Source: Candidatus Hydrogenedentes bacterium UBA2224 (GTDB lineage: Bacteria > Hydrogenedentota > Hydrogenedentia > Hydrogenedentales > SLHB01). Taken from it: 15,996 nucleotides of DNA. Position numbers and translations under genes: made by a program. Numbering within the stretch: position 1 is the first letter of the stretch; every line of letters starts with the position of its first letter. Below, in pieces: positions 8,534 through 15,498 of this stretch. The DNA lies in assembly GCA_002348185.1 (NCBI GenBank), contig DDYW01000022.1:16197-32192 (forward strand), given 5' to 3'. The notes below the pieces were generated by a model. It was not told where the DNA came from, did no database searches, and worked only from the letters and a program-made list of their open reading frames with translations.

Positions 8534-9193
8534 TTATGCACCGGCCAGCTTCCGGACCACCCCGTCGCCGCGTTGCCGGATCTCCGCACGCAGCGAGGCC
8601 ATGCCCGCCAGGCAAAACCCCACGATGTGCGAAGCCAGCACGTCGACCGCGTCAGCCTTCAACGCCCACGCCCGCTTTCTCTTAAATGCCATGATGCATT
8701 GGCTCACTACGCTCATCTCACATAAATCCAGATCGGTTTGGGTCGCGTCCGGCCCCAGCAGGTCGCGTATCGCTGCCAGAAAATGCCGCCGCGACGTTTC
8801 GTGCCAGGCCGCGATCGCGTCATCCAGCAGCCCCGTCGGGTTCACCAGTTCCATCATCCGAATGCTGTGCAGGTGGCCCAGTTGCTCCTCGTCGGCCCGG
8901 CGCTGCAGCATCGCGCGCACCAGCCCCGCCAGCCGCTCCTCCCCCGGCGCGTCCGCGCGCACTCCCCCGTCAAGCGGATACAACGCATCCGCGCGCGCGG
9001 TCGCATAGTCCCACGTCGCCTGGTACAGGCCGTTCTTCGAGCCGAAATGATAATTGATCGCCGCCGTGTTCACGCCCGCGCGATGGCAGATCTCCGCGTG
9101 CGTCGCGTCCCGGTACCCCCGCTCCCCAAATACCTGAAACGCCGCGCATAAAATGCGCTTGCGGGTCTCTTCGCCATCTTTACGGATTCGCAC
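8534..9193 (-). CDS. TetR-family repressor of the efflux operon (CerR/DUF1956-like)
   Basis: A 219-residue DNA-binding regulator from the chosen GTG. The helix-turn-helix is at about residues 28-52 (THAEICHRAGVNTAAINYHF, then GSKNGLYQA). The motif NYHFGSKNGLY and the overall length fit the CerR/CecR group with a DUF1956-type C-terminal ligand domain; that subfamily call is from memory. Ligand-binding helices fill about 90-205. GTG at 9193 is preferred because AGGCAGG stands just upstream and because longer in-frame readings run through the promoter and operator described here. It is the first gene of the efflux operon, and its stop is 3 nt before the channel gene. The family norm is that the effector releases the repressor and induces the pump; the ligand is unknown. 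Confidence 0.88.
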   Translation of the reverse strand: MRIRKDGEETRKRILCAAFQVFGERGYRDATHAEICHRAGVNTAAINYHFGSKNGLYQATWDYATARADALYPLDGGVRADAPGEERLAGLVRAMLQRRADEEQLGHLHSIRMMELVNPTGLLDDAIAAWHETSRRHFLAAIRDLLGPDATQTDLDLCEMSVVSQCIMAFKRKRAWALKADAVDVLASHIVGFCLAGMASLRAEIRQRGDGVVRKLAGA

Positions 9194-9222
9194 CGGACCT
9201 GCCTGTCTGCGATCAACCAAGT

Positions 9223-9244
9223 AGTTCAAGTAAGAAGTTGAACT
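9223..9244. promoter_or_regulatory. Probable TetR operator (inverted repeat)
   Basis: AGTTCAA (9223-9229) and TTGAACT (9238-9244) form a perfect 7-bp inverted repeat around an 8-bp spacer. The 22-bp span touches the last two bases of the predicted -10 and covers the expected transcription start on the minus strand, about 30 nt ahead of the tetR start codon. Size, symmetry and position suit a TetR-type operator. Binding is inferred. Confidence 0.6.
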
Positions 9245-9271
9245 TGTACCACGATCCCGCCCCCATGTCAA
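9243..9271 (-). promoter_or_regulatory. Sigma-70-type promoter of tetR-efflux operon
   Basis: Read on the minus strand, a perfect -35 TTGACA (9266-9271) is followed by exactly 17 bp and a -10 of TACAAG (9243-9248, four of six). Transcription would start near 9236, inside the inverted repeat, with a leader of about 40 nt before the tetR GTG. Confidence 0.65.
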
Positions 9272-9344
9272 GAAAAGCCCCCCATCCCCGTTCGCCCGAG
9301 GAGGCCAGATTCTTGAGAAAAGCAATCGGCGGTGGCACGACGAT

Positions 9345-9371
9345 ATGGACGGTATGGACCTCATGGACGGG
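9345..9371. repeat. 9-nt-period repeat (ATGGAC units)
   Basis: Three units, ATGGACGGT, ATGGACCTC and ATGGACGGG, lie in the spacer between the divergent tetR and glycosyltransferase genes. It belongs to the same family as 101-127, 9504-9530 and 15427-15462. Confidence 0.6.
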
Positions 9372-9503
9372 CCGGCCTGAACACTTGTGAAGGGGTATCT
9401 TCCTCAAATGTGGGGCCGCCGCCCTCGGCGGTCAACCTCTTCTCGAAAACCTCGGGCTCGCCTCATGCCCCGGGCCTCGGAACAGAGTCCAAGTTGAATA
9501 GAG

Positions 9504-9530
9504 CCGTCCATTCCGTCCATTCCGTCCACG
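9504..9530. repeat. 9-nt-period repeat (CCGTCCATT units)
   Basis: CCGTCCATT, CCGTCCATT and CCGTCCACG lie in tandem about 110 nt upstream of the glycosyltransferase start. On the other strand the units read RTGGACGGA, in opposite orientation to the 9345 array. The rest of 9272-9638 holds no gene that I can support. A GATAAG at 9580-9585 could be a -10 for the glycosyltransferase, but no good -35 accompanies it. Confidence 0.6.
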
Positions 9531-9638
9531 GCGTTGCGCCCGACGGCCGGGCGCCCGTTCGGCAAAAAAGACAATCCGTGATAAGCTGGCGCTCTCACAC
9601 GGTGCCGGACCGTGTATGCAACCCGAAAGGAGCCTGCA

Positions 9639-10772
9639 ATGGGAGTCGATCGCATTCTGGTGCTTTCCGTCAAGGCAGGGGCGGGGCATTTGCGGGCCGC
9701 CCAGGCCGTCACTCACGCCATCCGCGAACGGTTTCCCAATGTCGAGGTGGTCAGCGCGGACGCCCTCGAATACACCAACGCCGCCTTTCGCAAGAGCTAC
9801 ACGGAGGGCTACGAGGCGCTCGTCCGCAATTTGCCGTCCGTGTGGGAGCGGATCTATGAAAGCCTCGAGACGAAACCGGCTGACAGCAACGCCAAGAAAC
9901 TCGCCACGCTGTGGTCGCGCCTGAACACCAAGAACCTGCTCATGTTTGTCGAGAACTTCAGGCCGGACATCATCGCGTGCACGCATTTCCTTCCGGCGGA
10001 GGTTTTAGGGAAGCAGCGCTCCAAAGACAAGCTTCGCGCGCCGGTCTACACCATTCTGACCGATTACGACATCCATTCGATGTGGATACAGGAAGGTGTC
10101 ACCGGCTACTTTGTCGCGTCGAACGAGATGGCCCACGCACTGCGTGAGAAGGGTATCGGCACGGCGTCCGTCGAGGTCTCGGGCATCCCCATTCTCCCCG
10201 AATTCGCCCGGGAGTATCCGCCGCGAGAGAGCATGCGCCAGACCCTGGGCCTGGACCCCGCCCGGCGCACGGTGCTTGTGGCCGCGGGGGGGTTCGGCAT
10301 GATGAGCGCCGATGACGCGGTGAAACTGCTTGCCGAGCACCTGCCCGACGCCCAGTTCATGGCCGTGGCCGGCAGAAACGCTGAACTCGAGAAACGGCTC
10401 AAGAAACTCGCCCGGGCGTACAAAGGCCGCGTGAAACCGTTCGGGTTTGTCGAAAACATGCACGAACTCATGGCGGCAAGCGACGTCGCCGTCTCGAAGA
10501 GCGGGGGACTCACCACCAGCGAATGCCTCGCCATGGGATTGCCCATGCTCGTCTTCGCCCCCATCCCCGGCCAGGAAGAGCGCAACGCCATCTATCTGCT
10601 CGAACACGGAGCGGGCCTCTGGGCGCGCACACCGGCCCAGATGCTCTTCAAGGTCAAGGCCCTGCTTGACGACTCCAAACGGCTGACGGACATGCAGCAG
10701 GCCGCGCGGCGAACCGCACGCCCCCGCGCCGCCTTCGATATCGCGGAGCGCCTGATGGGGCTTTCATCGTAA
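9639..10772 (+). CDS. MGDG synthase/UgtP-type glycosyltransferase (GT28 family)
   Basis: A 377-residue glycosyltransferase of the monogalactosyldiacylglycerol synthase/processive diacylglycerol glucosyltransferase type, which adds sugars from a nucleotide donor to a lipid acceptor at the inner face of the membrane. The N-terminal MGDG-synthase domain begins with VKAGAGHLRAAQAV (11-24) and carries TDYDIHSMW (141-149) and SGIPI (181-185). The C-terminal GT28-like domain has VAAGGFGMMSA (214-224), SKSGGLTTSECLAMGLPML (286-304) and PGQEERNA (310-317), the nucleotide-sugar site. The ATG at 9639 has an excellent AAAGGAG 7 nt upstream. It is divergent from tetR and convergent with the GT2 gene, with 16 nt between stops and no clear terminator. 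The donor and acceptor are not decided by sequence alone; the family also includes MurG relatives, but length and motifs favour the MGDG group. Confidence 0.88.
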   Translation: MGVDRILVLSVKAGAGHLRAAQAVTHAIRERFPNVEVVSADALEYTNAAFRKSYTEGYEALVRNLPSVWERIYESLETKPADSNAKKLATLWSRLNTKNLLMFVENFRPDIIACTHFLPAEVLGKQRSKDKLRAPVYTILTDYDIHSMWIQEGVTGYFVASNEMAHALREKGIGTASVEVSGIPILPEFAREYPPRESMRQTLGLDPARRTVLVAAGGFGMMSADDAVKLLAEHLPDAQFMAVAGRNAELEKRLKKLARAYKGRVKPFGFVENMHELMAASDVAVSKSGGLTTSECLAMGLPMLVFAPIPGQEERNAIYLLEHGAGLWARTPAQMLFKVKALLDDSKRLTDMQQAARRTARPRAAFDIAERLMGLSS

Positions 10773-10788
10773 GGGCCGTACGTGCGCC

Positions 10789-12120
10789 TCATCCGGCGCC
10801 GTCAAGCGCACCAAGGTTTTCGAGGGCGTCGGGCATGCCGGGAGCGAGTTTCAGCGCGCGCTCAAAGCTGGTCCGCGCGCGCCCGGTCTGTCCGAGCGCG
10901 TGCGATACGACCCCCAGGCCGTTGTGAATCAGCGGATCGTCGGGGTCGAGTTTCACGGCAGCTACCAGCTCCCGGGCCGCGCCCGCGACGTCGCCCGCGG
11001 CAAACGCCTGTTCGCCCGCCTCGCGCAGGCGGTGGGCCTCCAGCCTGCGGCGCAGTTCGTCAATGGCCGGCGTGAACACGCAGCCCTCTTCGAGCAGGGC
11101 GCGCGCGGCGCGGAATTCGCCGAGCCGGTCGCAGGTTCGCGCGAGATACAGCCGGGCCATTACGGCGCCGGGCACGGCCGCGACCACGGTCTCGAGCCGG
11201 CGATGCGCTTCGTCGAGCCGGCCCCGGCGGCAGGCGATCGCCCCCAGCGCCGTCACCACGTGCGGAAGAGTCAGCCCGGCGCCTTCGAGACGAAGCAGCA
11301 CGGCTTCCGCGTCGTCCAGGGCGCCCCGGTTCAACAGGATGTTGGCCAGGGTGGTCGCGGCGCCCACATGCAGCGGAGCGAGTTCCAGCGCGCGGCGGCT
11401 GGCGGATCCCGCCGCGGCCGTGTCGCCGCACACAAGCGCCTGCTCGGCGTAATCGTGCCAGGCCTTCGGATCGTCCGGACGAGCCCGGGTCTTCTTGCGG
11501 GTGAGTTCCAGGTAGAAGGCGTTCTTGGCTTCGGACCGCGCCCCGACGCTCTGATACCCGTAATGATGGATCAGAATAGGTTCCGGCCGGATCACACCGC
11601 CTCTTTCGAGCACGCTTTCCGTGATGTTTTCGTGCACGGGCTCGCGGTACTCGAAGCCGCGCCCGTTTCGAAACAGCCGCAGAAGCGGCGCGGCGACGTA
11701 TCCGGCGCGGCCCCGGGCCATCGGGTCGCCGGGCGGTGCCGCGACCCAGCGCCAGGAGCGCGGGTCGTCGCAGTAATTGGCCAGCGTCACTTCGATCGCG
11801 TCCGCCCCCGCGCCATCGGCATTCACCACCGCCCGGATGCGCCGGGCCGCCTCCGGGGCAAGTTCCTCGTCAGCATCCAGGTGGAGCAGCCAGTCCCCCG
11901 AGGCGGCCGCGAGCACGCGATTGCGCGCCCAGGCAAAGTCGTCGCGCCAGGGGACGTCGAGCACCCGCGCCCCGAACTCCGCCGCAATCGCGCGCGTCGC
12001 ATCGGTCGAACCCGTGTCTCCGACCACGAATTCGTCCGCGATATCGCGCACGGAAGCCAGGCATCGCCCCAGGCAGGCGGCCTCGTTCTTGACGATCATC
12101 ACGACGCTGAGGTTCGGCAT
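10789..12120 (-). CDS. GT2 glycosyltransferase with C-terminal TPR repeats
   Basis: A 443-residue cytoplasmic protein with two parts. Residues 1 to about 200 form a family-2 glycosyltransferase: SVVMIVKNEA (5-14), VGDTGSTD (33-40), the catalytic-metal motif HLDADEE (80-86), and RLFRNGRGFEYREPVHE (148-164), typical of the TPR-linked GT2 group. From about 215 to the end, helical repeats with TPR-like spacing follow, such as ALELAPLHVGAATTLANI (244-261) and LKLAPGMPDALENLGAL (423-439). The start is ATG 12120, giving the normal MPNLSVVMIV opening; an in-frame reading from 12204 would intrude into rlpA. The ribosome site is a weak GGGCGGG. It follows rlpA by 31 nt on the same strand. Likely role: sugar transfer in surface polysaccharide or protein glycosylation, acceptor unknown. 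Confidence 0.87.
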   Translation of the reverse strand: MPNLSVVMIVKNEAACLGRCLASVRDIADEFVVGDTGSTDATRAIAAEFGARVLDVPWRDDFAWARNRVLAAASGDWLLHLDADEELAPEAARRIRAVVNADGAGADAIEVTLANYCDDPRSWRWVAAPPGDPMARGRAGYVAAPLLRLFRNGRGFEYREPVHENITESVLERGGVIRPEPILIHHYGYQSVGARSEAKNAFYLELTRKKTRARPDDPKAWHDYAEQALVCGDTAAAGSASRRALELAPLHVGAATTLANILLNRGALDDAEAVLLRLEGAGLTLPHVVTALGAIACRRGRLDEAHRRLETVVAAVPGAVMARLYLARTCDRLGEFRAARALLEEGCVFTPAIDELRRRLEAHRLREAGEQAFAAGDVAGAARELVAAVKLDPDDPLIHNGLGVVSHALGQTGRARTSFERALKLAPGMPDALENLGALDGAG

Positions 12121-12151
12121 ACCCGCCCGGCTGCCCGGGACGGCGCGGCCG

Positions 12152-12547
12152 TCACGGGACTTCTCCCATTCCCCACTCCAGCACCTCGACTCGCACCGGC
12201 ACAATGCCGTCGCGCAGCATGTTCAATTCCCGGGCGGCGCCGCGCGAGAGATCGATGATCCGCCCCCGGACAAACGGGCCGCGGTCGTTGATGCGCACGA
12301 TAACCGTCCGGTGGTTCCTCAGATTGGTTACCTGCACCCGCGTGCCAAACGGATAGTCCCGGTGGGCGGCGGTCATGGCTTCCTGATCGAACACCTCGCC
12401 GGAGGCCGTCACCCGGCCGTGGTATTCGTTGCCGTACCAGGAGGCGATGCCTTCCTCCACCCCGGGCAGCGCCCCGCCAAACGGCCACATCCGGCAGCCC
12501 GCCGACGCCGCCAAAACAAAAAGCACGAGAACCCTCGTGCTTTGCAA
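12152..12547 (-). CDS. rlpA: RlpA-like lipoprotein, double-psi beta-barrel
   Basis: A 131-residue RlpA homologue; in characterised members this is a septal lytic transglycosylase acting on stem-peptide-free peptidoglycan. The signal peptide ends in ASAGC, so Cys18 is the likely lipid anchor. The barrel domain covers about 33-126, with GIASWYGNEYHGRVTASGE (33-51), AAHRDYPFGTRVQVTN (60-75) and RINDRGPF (85-92). Glu51, His62 and Asp88 stand at the spacing I recall for the catalytic residues. There is no SPOR domain, so it is a short form. The start is a TTG, chosen because it gives a complete lipoprotein signal with Arg5; the ribosome site is weak. A terminator-like hairpin covers codons 2-10, making the start uncertain. 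It lies between flgM (29 nt) and the GT2 gene (31 nt). Confidence 0.85.
   Translation of the reverse strand: MQSTRVLVLFVLAASAGCRMWPFGGALPGVEEGIASWYGNEYHGRVTASGEVFDQEAMTAAHRDYPFGTRVQVTNLRNHRTVIVRINDRGPFVRGRIIDLSRGAARELNMLRDGIVPVRVEVLEWGMGEVP
12513..12543 (-). terminator. Intrinsic-terminator-like hairpin at the 5' end of rlpA
   Basis: On the minus strand AAAGCACGAG, a GGTT loop and CTCGTGCTTT form a perfect 10-bp stem (12534-12543 with 12520-12529). It is followed by a T-rich tract, TTTTTGTTTT including the end of the stem. This is the shape of a rho-independent terminator for flgM transcripts, whose stop is at 12577, yet it lies inside the predicted rlpA signal-peptide codons. It could be a terminator, an attenuator or chance. 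Confidence 0.55.
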
Positions 12548-12576
12548 CGGCTTTCGTATGCCTTGGTATATCGGTT

Positions 12577-12873
12577 CTATGTCAGGTACTTGCTCAACCG
12601 GCGCGCGACTTCCGCCACCACTTCCGGCAGCCGGAAATCGCCCCGCTCGATCCGTTCTCTCGCGGCAGCCACCTGATCGGCGCGTATCTCCTCGCCTTCC
12701 CGGGCCAGACCGGCCAGGCGCGCGCTGCTCGCCGCTTCCTGCGCCTCCGGGCTGATCTGAACCCCGTCCTCGCGCACCGAGGCGCTTTCCACCTCGCGCT
12801 TGCGATCGCGGACGTTGGCTGGGCGATCAGGCAGCGGCTCAGGAATACCGCCGATTCCGTTGATTCCAACCAT
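12577..12873 (-). CDS. flgM: FlgM-like anti-sigma-28 factor
   Basis: A 98-residue protein, close to the length of enterobacterial FlgM. The N-terminal half is polar and probably disordered (PEPLPDRPANVRDRK, 11-25), then VQISPEAQEAA (38-48). The C-terminal part, IRADQVAAARERIERGDF (63-80) and VVAEVARRLSKYL (85-97), matches the sigma-28-binding helices of FlgM. FlgM holds FliA inactive until the flagellar hook is complete and FlgM is exported. The ATG at 12873 has TGGAG 8 nt upstream. No other flagellar gene is in the window; rlpA and a GT2 gene follow on the same strand. A sigma-28-like promoter lies about 54 nt upstream. An unrelated small helical protein is possible but less likely. Confidence 0.78.
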   Translation of the reverse strand: MVGINGIGGIPEPLPDRPANVRDRKREVESASVREDGVQISPEAQEAASSARLAGLAREGEEIRADQVAAARERIERGDFRLPEVVAEVARRLSKYLT

Positions 12874-12926
12874 GGGTTCTCTCCAGTATTCAATGGTCCG
12901 TAGTGTAGCGCCATGCCACACCCTGA

Positions 12927-12954
12927 TCATCGGCTCGGCCGCGCCAAAACTTTA
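12927..12954 (-). promoter_or_regulatory. Sigma-28 (FliA)-like promoter upstream of flgM
   Basis: Read on the minus strand, TAAAGTTT (12947-12954) is followed by 12 bp and GCCGATGA (12927-12934). The enterobacterial FliA consensus is TAAAGTTT, 11 bp, GCCGATAA, so this matches 15 of 16 bases with one extra spacer base. It lies directly upstream of the flgM-like gene, which elsewhere is often FliA-transcribed. An alternative vegetative -10, TACACT near 12904, lacks a good -35. Confidence 0.55.
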
Positions 12955-13281
12955 GCCGCCTCCGCGAGACCATCCCATGCACGCGCGGCTGTCATACCAG
13001 ACCCACGCCCCGTTTGCAAGCGAGACCGCAGCCGCCAACCGGTCCACCGGATGCCCATCCCTCCGCCAAAACTCATGTAAACCACGGCAAAAAATAGGGT
13101 TACAACCGCACCAGCCCGGCATGTCTGTTTCTGGTACATCAGGCGTCTCGCCTGCATTCTTCTCTCGTAGCAGAGGCATCCTGCCTCCGTCCCTGTTTTG
13201 CAGGAACGATCCGGATGCAGGCGAGACGCCTGCGCTACACCGGAAGGCGGGGCGGCTCACCGGGCGAAACGTGGGCCGGTG
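12955..13281. other. Intergenic spacer between sensor kinase and flgM
   Basis: No gene is supported here. The part nearer the kinase is a palindromic repeat element, described separately at 13140-13232. From 12960 to 13135 there are open frames on the minus strand with residues such as RRDGHPVDRLAAAV that change frame partway. They could be a decayed gene or part of a longer repeat, but I cannot identify them. Confidence 0.5.
13140..13232. repeat. Composite palindromic REP-like element
   Basis: CAGGCGTCTCGCCTGCAT (13140-13157) is repeated as its exact reverse complement at 13215-13232. The 57 nt between them hold a smaller palindrome, GAGGCA-TCC-TGCCTC. GCGCTACA follows the right arm. Shorter relatives are at 146-162, 15267-15290, 15382-15394 and 15395-15414. 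It lies just past the kinase stop and could also serve as a transcript-end structure. Confidence 0.75.
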
Positions 13282-15153
13282 TCATGTGGTTGGAAAACGC
13301 AGGGTGAAGCGGGTACCCGCCTCTTCGCTGGATTCCACCGCCACCTGGCCCCCGTGCCGTTCTACGATGTGTTTGACCAGGAACAGGCCGAGGCCGGCCC
13401 CGCGCTTGCTGGACAGCGTATCCGAATCGAATCGCTGGAATTTCTCGAACAGGGACTTTACCTGGTCGGGAGGGACCGGGGGCCCGTCGTTCCAGACGCT
13501 GACCTCGGCCCAATGGTCTACCGGGCGGCCCGCAATCACGATGCGCCCCCCTTCCTGGCCGTACTTGATGGCGTTGCTGACGAGATTCTCGAGCGCCACG
13601 CGGATAAGGTTCGGGTCCGCAGTGAGACTGAAGCCGTCCGGAACGTCGATGTCCAGCGTCATCTTGCGGAAATCGATGATCCCCTTCTTGTCCTGAAGCA
13701 CGGGCGCGACGACGGACTTGCTCAGGTCCACCCGGGACGGGGTAACGCTGAGCTCTCCCCGCTCGATCCGCGAGAGCTGAAGAAAATTGTCGCTGATGTT
13801 GCTCATATAACACAGGCTGTTCTCGACGATGTCGATTCCTTCGCGCACTTCGCCCTCGACCTTCCCGAAGGACCCCTCCTTGAGGAGTTGGATATTCAGC
13901 AGGGCCGCGCCGATGGAATTGCGGAATTCGTGCGTGGCAAAGCTCAATATTCCCATGTAGGCCCGGTTGGCGCTCTCGATCTCCTCCTTTTGCCGCATGA
14001 TCTTGGCGCGATCGTCTTGAATGGTCGCCGCCATGCGGTTGAACGAACGGGCCAGACCGCCGAGTTCGTCATGGGTCTCGATATTCGCGCGCGCGCTGTA
14101 GTCTCCGCCCGCAAACCCTTCCGTGGCCCGGTCCAGCGCGGTAATCTGGCGCAATACCGTCGAAACCAGAACGAACGACAGCGCCAGGGCGCCCACCATG
14201 ATGGCGAAAAGCACCGAAAGACTGGTCAGGAGTGTGCGGGATACGATGTCGTCGTAGATCTGTTCCAGTTCGCCGATGTACAGCATGCCGACCACGGCCC
14301 CGTTCGGAGCGCGGATCGGATCGTAGCGCGACACGTACCTGTTGCCGACCACCAGGGCCGGACCGGTCCACGGTTCCCCCCGTTTCAGCACCTTTTCCGC
14401 CACCTCGTCGCTGACCACCGTGCCGATGGCGCGTTCACCGCTGTCGAGCGACACCGTGGTGGCGATCCGGACCGGCCCCAGAAAGATCGTGGCCGTGCCC
14501 AGGGGTTTCTCCTTGTAGAATTCGCTGGGGAAAATCGTGTTGTGAATGGCGTCTACCAGTTGATGGGCGCCGTTGAGCACCACGCCCGCCACCAGCCAGT
14601 CCGCCTCATGCGCCCACCCGGCGTCCAGCCGGTGCTGAGCCAGCAGCACCATCGCCTCCCGCGGGCCGCCCTCCGCCGCAAGCCGTTCCCGCACCCCCGC
14701 CGCAGCGAAAATCGCCGGCGATGCCACCGCATACCCTGAACAGACACGCGCCTCTCCGGAGGGACCGGCCACATCGCCGAAAACGGGCACGACCGCGCCC
14801 TCCCGCAGCGACCCGTCATCCATCACGACACGGCCCTCCGCGTCGGCAAGCGCCACAAAGTCCAAGCCCCACCGATCGCGGTACAGCCGGAGGACTTCCT
14901 CCAGCCGTCCGGCGCCGATCTCGCGGTATTCCTCCAATTCGCCCAGTTCCGCCAGGGCCGACACGTGCGCTTCCACAAGCCGCTGCCGGGTGCCCAGGAC
15001 ATTCCACGCCGCGTGAATGTTCTGGGCCATGCGCGCCTCGGTGTGTTCAAAGACAAGGGTGCGCACCCAGTGCACCTGCAACAGCGACATGGCCACCGTG
15101 ACCAGTCCGAAGATGAGCACGATGAGCAGCCCGAACTTCACGCGCAACGACAC
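13282..15153 (-). CDS. Membrane sensor histidine kinase (Cache-like sensor, HAMP, HisKA, HATPase)
   Basis: A 623-residue two-component sensor. TM1 is at about 7-27 and TM2 at about 308-330, enclosing a large periplasmic region of about 280 residues. That region looks like a Cache-type fold, with DFVALADAEGRVVMDDG (98-114) and PIRAPNGAVVGMLYIGE (279-295). HAMP follows at about 331-385. The phosphoacceptor helix has FATHEFRNSIG (405-415), His408. The ATP domain has the N-box LENLVSNAIKYG (521-532), WNDGPP (554-559), LFEKFQRF (568-575) and GAGLGLFLVKHI (585-596). All catalytic boxes are intact. The start is GTG, with GGGGAG 9 nt upstream. No response regulator is adjacent in this window; one could lie beyond it or elsewhere. 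The signal is unknown; related periplasmic Cache domains bind small ligands. Confidence 0.92.
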   Translation of the reverse strand: MSLRVKFGLLIVLIFGLVTVAMSLLQVHWVRTLVFEHTEARMAQNIHAAWNVLGTRQRLVEAHVSALAELGELEEYREIGAGRLEEVLRLYRDRWGLDFVALADAEGRVVMDDGSLREGAVVPVFGDVAGPSGEARVCSGYAVASPAIFAAAGVRERLAAEGGPREAMVLLAQHRLDAGWAHEADWLVAGVVLNGAHQLVDAIHNTIFPSEFYKEKPLGTATIFLGPVRIATTVSLDSGERAIGTVVSDEVAEKVLKRGEPWTGPALVVGNRYVSRYDPIRAPNGAVVGMLYIGELEQIYDDIVSRTLLTSLSVLFAIMVGALALSFVLVSTVLRQITALDRATEGFAGGDYSARANIETHDELGGLARSFNRMAATIQDDRAKIMRQKEEIESANRAYMGILSFATHEFRNSIGAALLNIQLLKEGSFGKVEGEVREGIDIVENSLCYMSNISDNFLQLSRIERGELSVTPSRVDLSKSVVAPVLQDKKGIIDFRKMTLDIDVPDGFSLTADPNLIRVALENLVSNAIKYGQEGGRIVIAGRPVDHWAEVSVWNDGPPVPPDQVKSLFEKFQRFDSDTLSSKRGAGLGLFLVKHIVERHGGQVAVESSEEAGTRFTLRFPTT

Positions 15154-15266
15154 GGTGGGACTCCCCTGGTTTCGGTTCCCTAGCGGCCCTGACGCGTCTT
15201 ATGGTGACGCATGCGCCCCGCAAATTCCACTCCAGCCGCGACCCGGTCCGGAAAAGAACGGGGATC

Positions 15267-15290
15267 TTGTAGCGCAGGTGCCTCGCCTGC
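15267..15290. repeat. REP-like element copy
   Basis: TTGTAGCGCAGGTGCCTCGCCTGC contains GCAGG and CCTGC arms. It is a variant of the unit at 15395-15414 and, in reverse, of 13215-13238. Confidence 0.6.
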
Positions 15291-15381
15291 ACCCGGCTCG
15301 CCGGTGTGAAATACAGAGGGAGGGATAATCGCCTCACGCCAAGACGCCAAGGAGCACATTCGGGACAACTCAGGGGGACCC

Positions 15382-15414
15382 GGCGTCTCGCCTCTTGTAG
15401 CGCAGGCGTCTCGC
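15382..15414. repeat. REP-like element, two tandem pieces
   Basis: GGCGTCTCGCCTC (15382-15394) is followed directly by TTGTAGCGCAGGCGTCTCGC (15395-15414). Both are pieces of the palindromic element at 13140-13232. Confidence 0.6.
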
Positions 15415-15426
15415 GACGGTGATCTG

Positions 15427-15462
15427 GTGGACGGGGTAGACGGGGTGGACCAAGTGGATGCC
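15427..15462. repeat. 9-nt-period repeat (GTGGAC units), four units
   Basis: GTGGACGGG, GTAGACGGG, GTGGACCAA and GTGGATGCC lie in tandem. This is the longest array of the family also present at 101-127, 9345-9371 and 9504-9530. Confidence 0.6.
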
Positions 15463-15498
15463 CCCCCAACCGACACCGCAGGTGTCGAATTTGAGTAG

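Noticed and set aside
7109..8725. 538-codon plus-strand frame opposite the channel gene
   Set aside because: It is extremely Arg/Gln-rich, spans the tetR-tolC junction on the other strand and has no family likeness.
10773..10788. Bidirectional terminator between the convergent glycosyltransferase genes
   Set aside because: The 16-nt gap holds no adequate stem or T-tract.
12927..13260. Possible small gene upstream of flgM on the minus strand
   Set aside because: It has two overlapping frames, neither with a ribosome site. One is largely translated REP sequence, and the other runs over the sigma-28-like promoter. A decayed gene cannot be ruled out.
15190..15210. TGACGC repeated 15 nt apart upstream of the kinase as a response-regulator site
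   Set aside because: The matching part is only six bases in GC-rich DNA and no regulator is known, so chance is likely.
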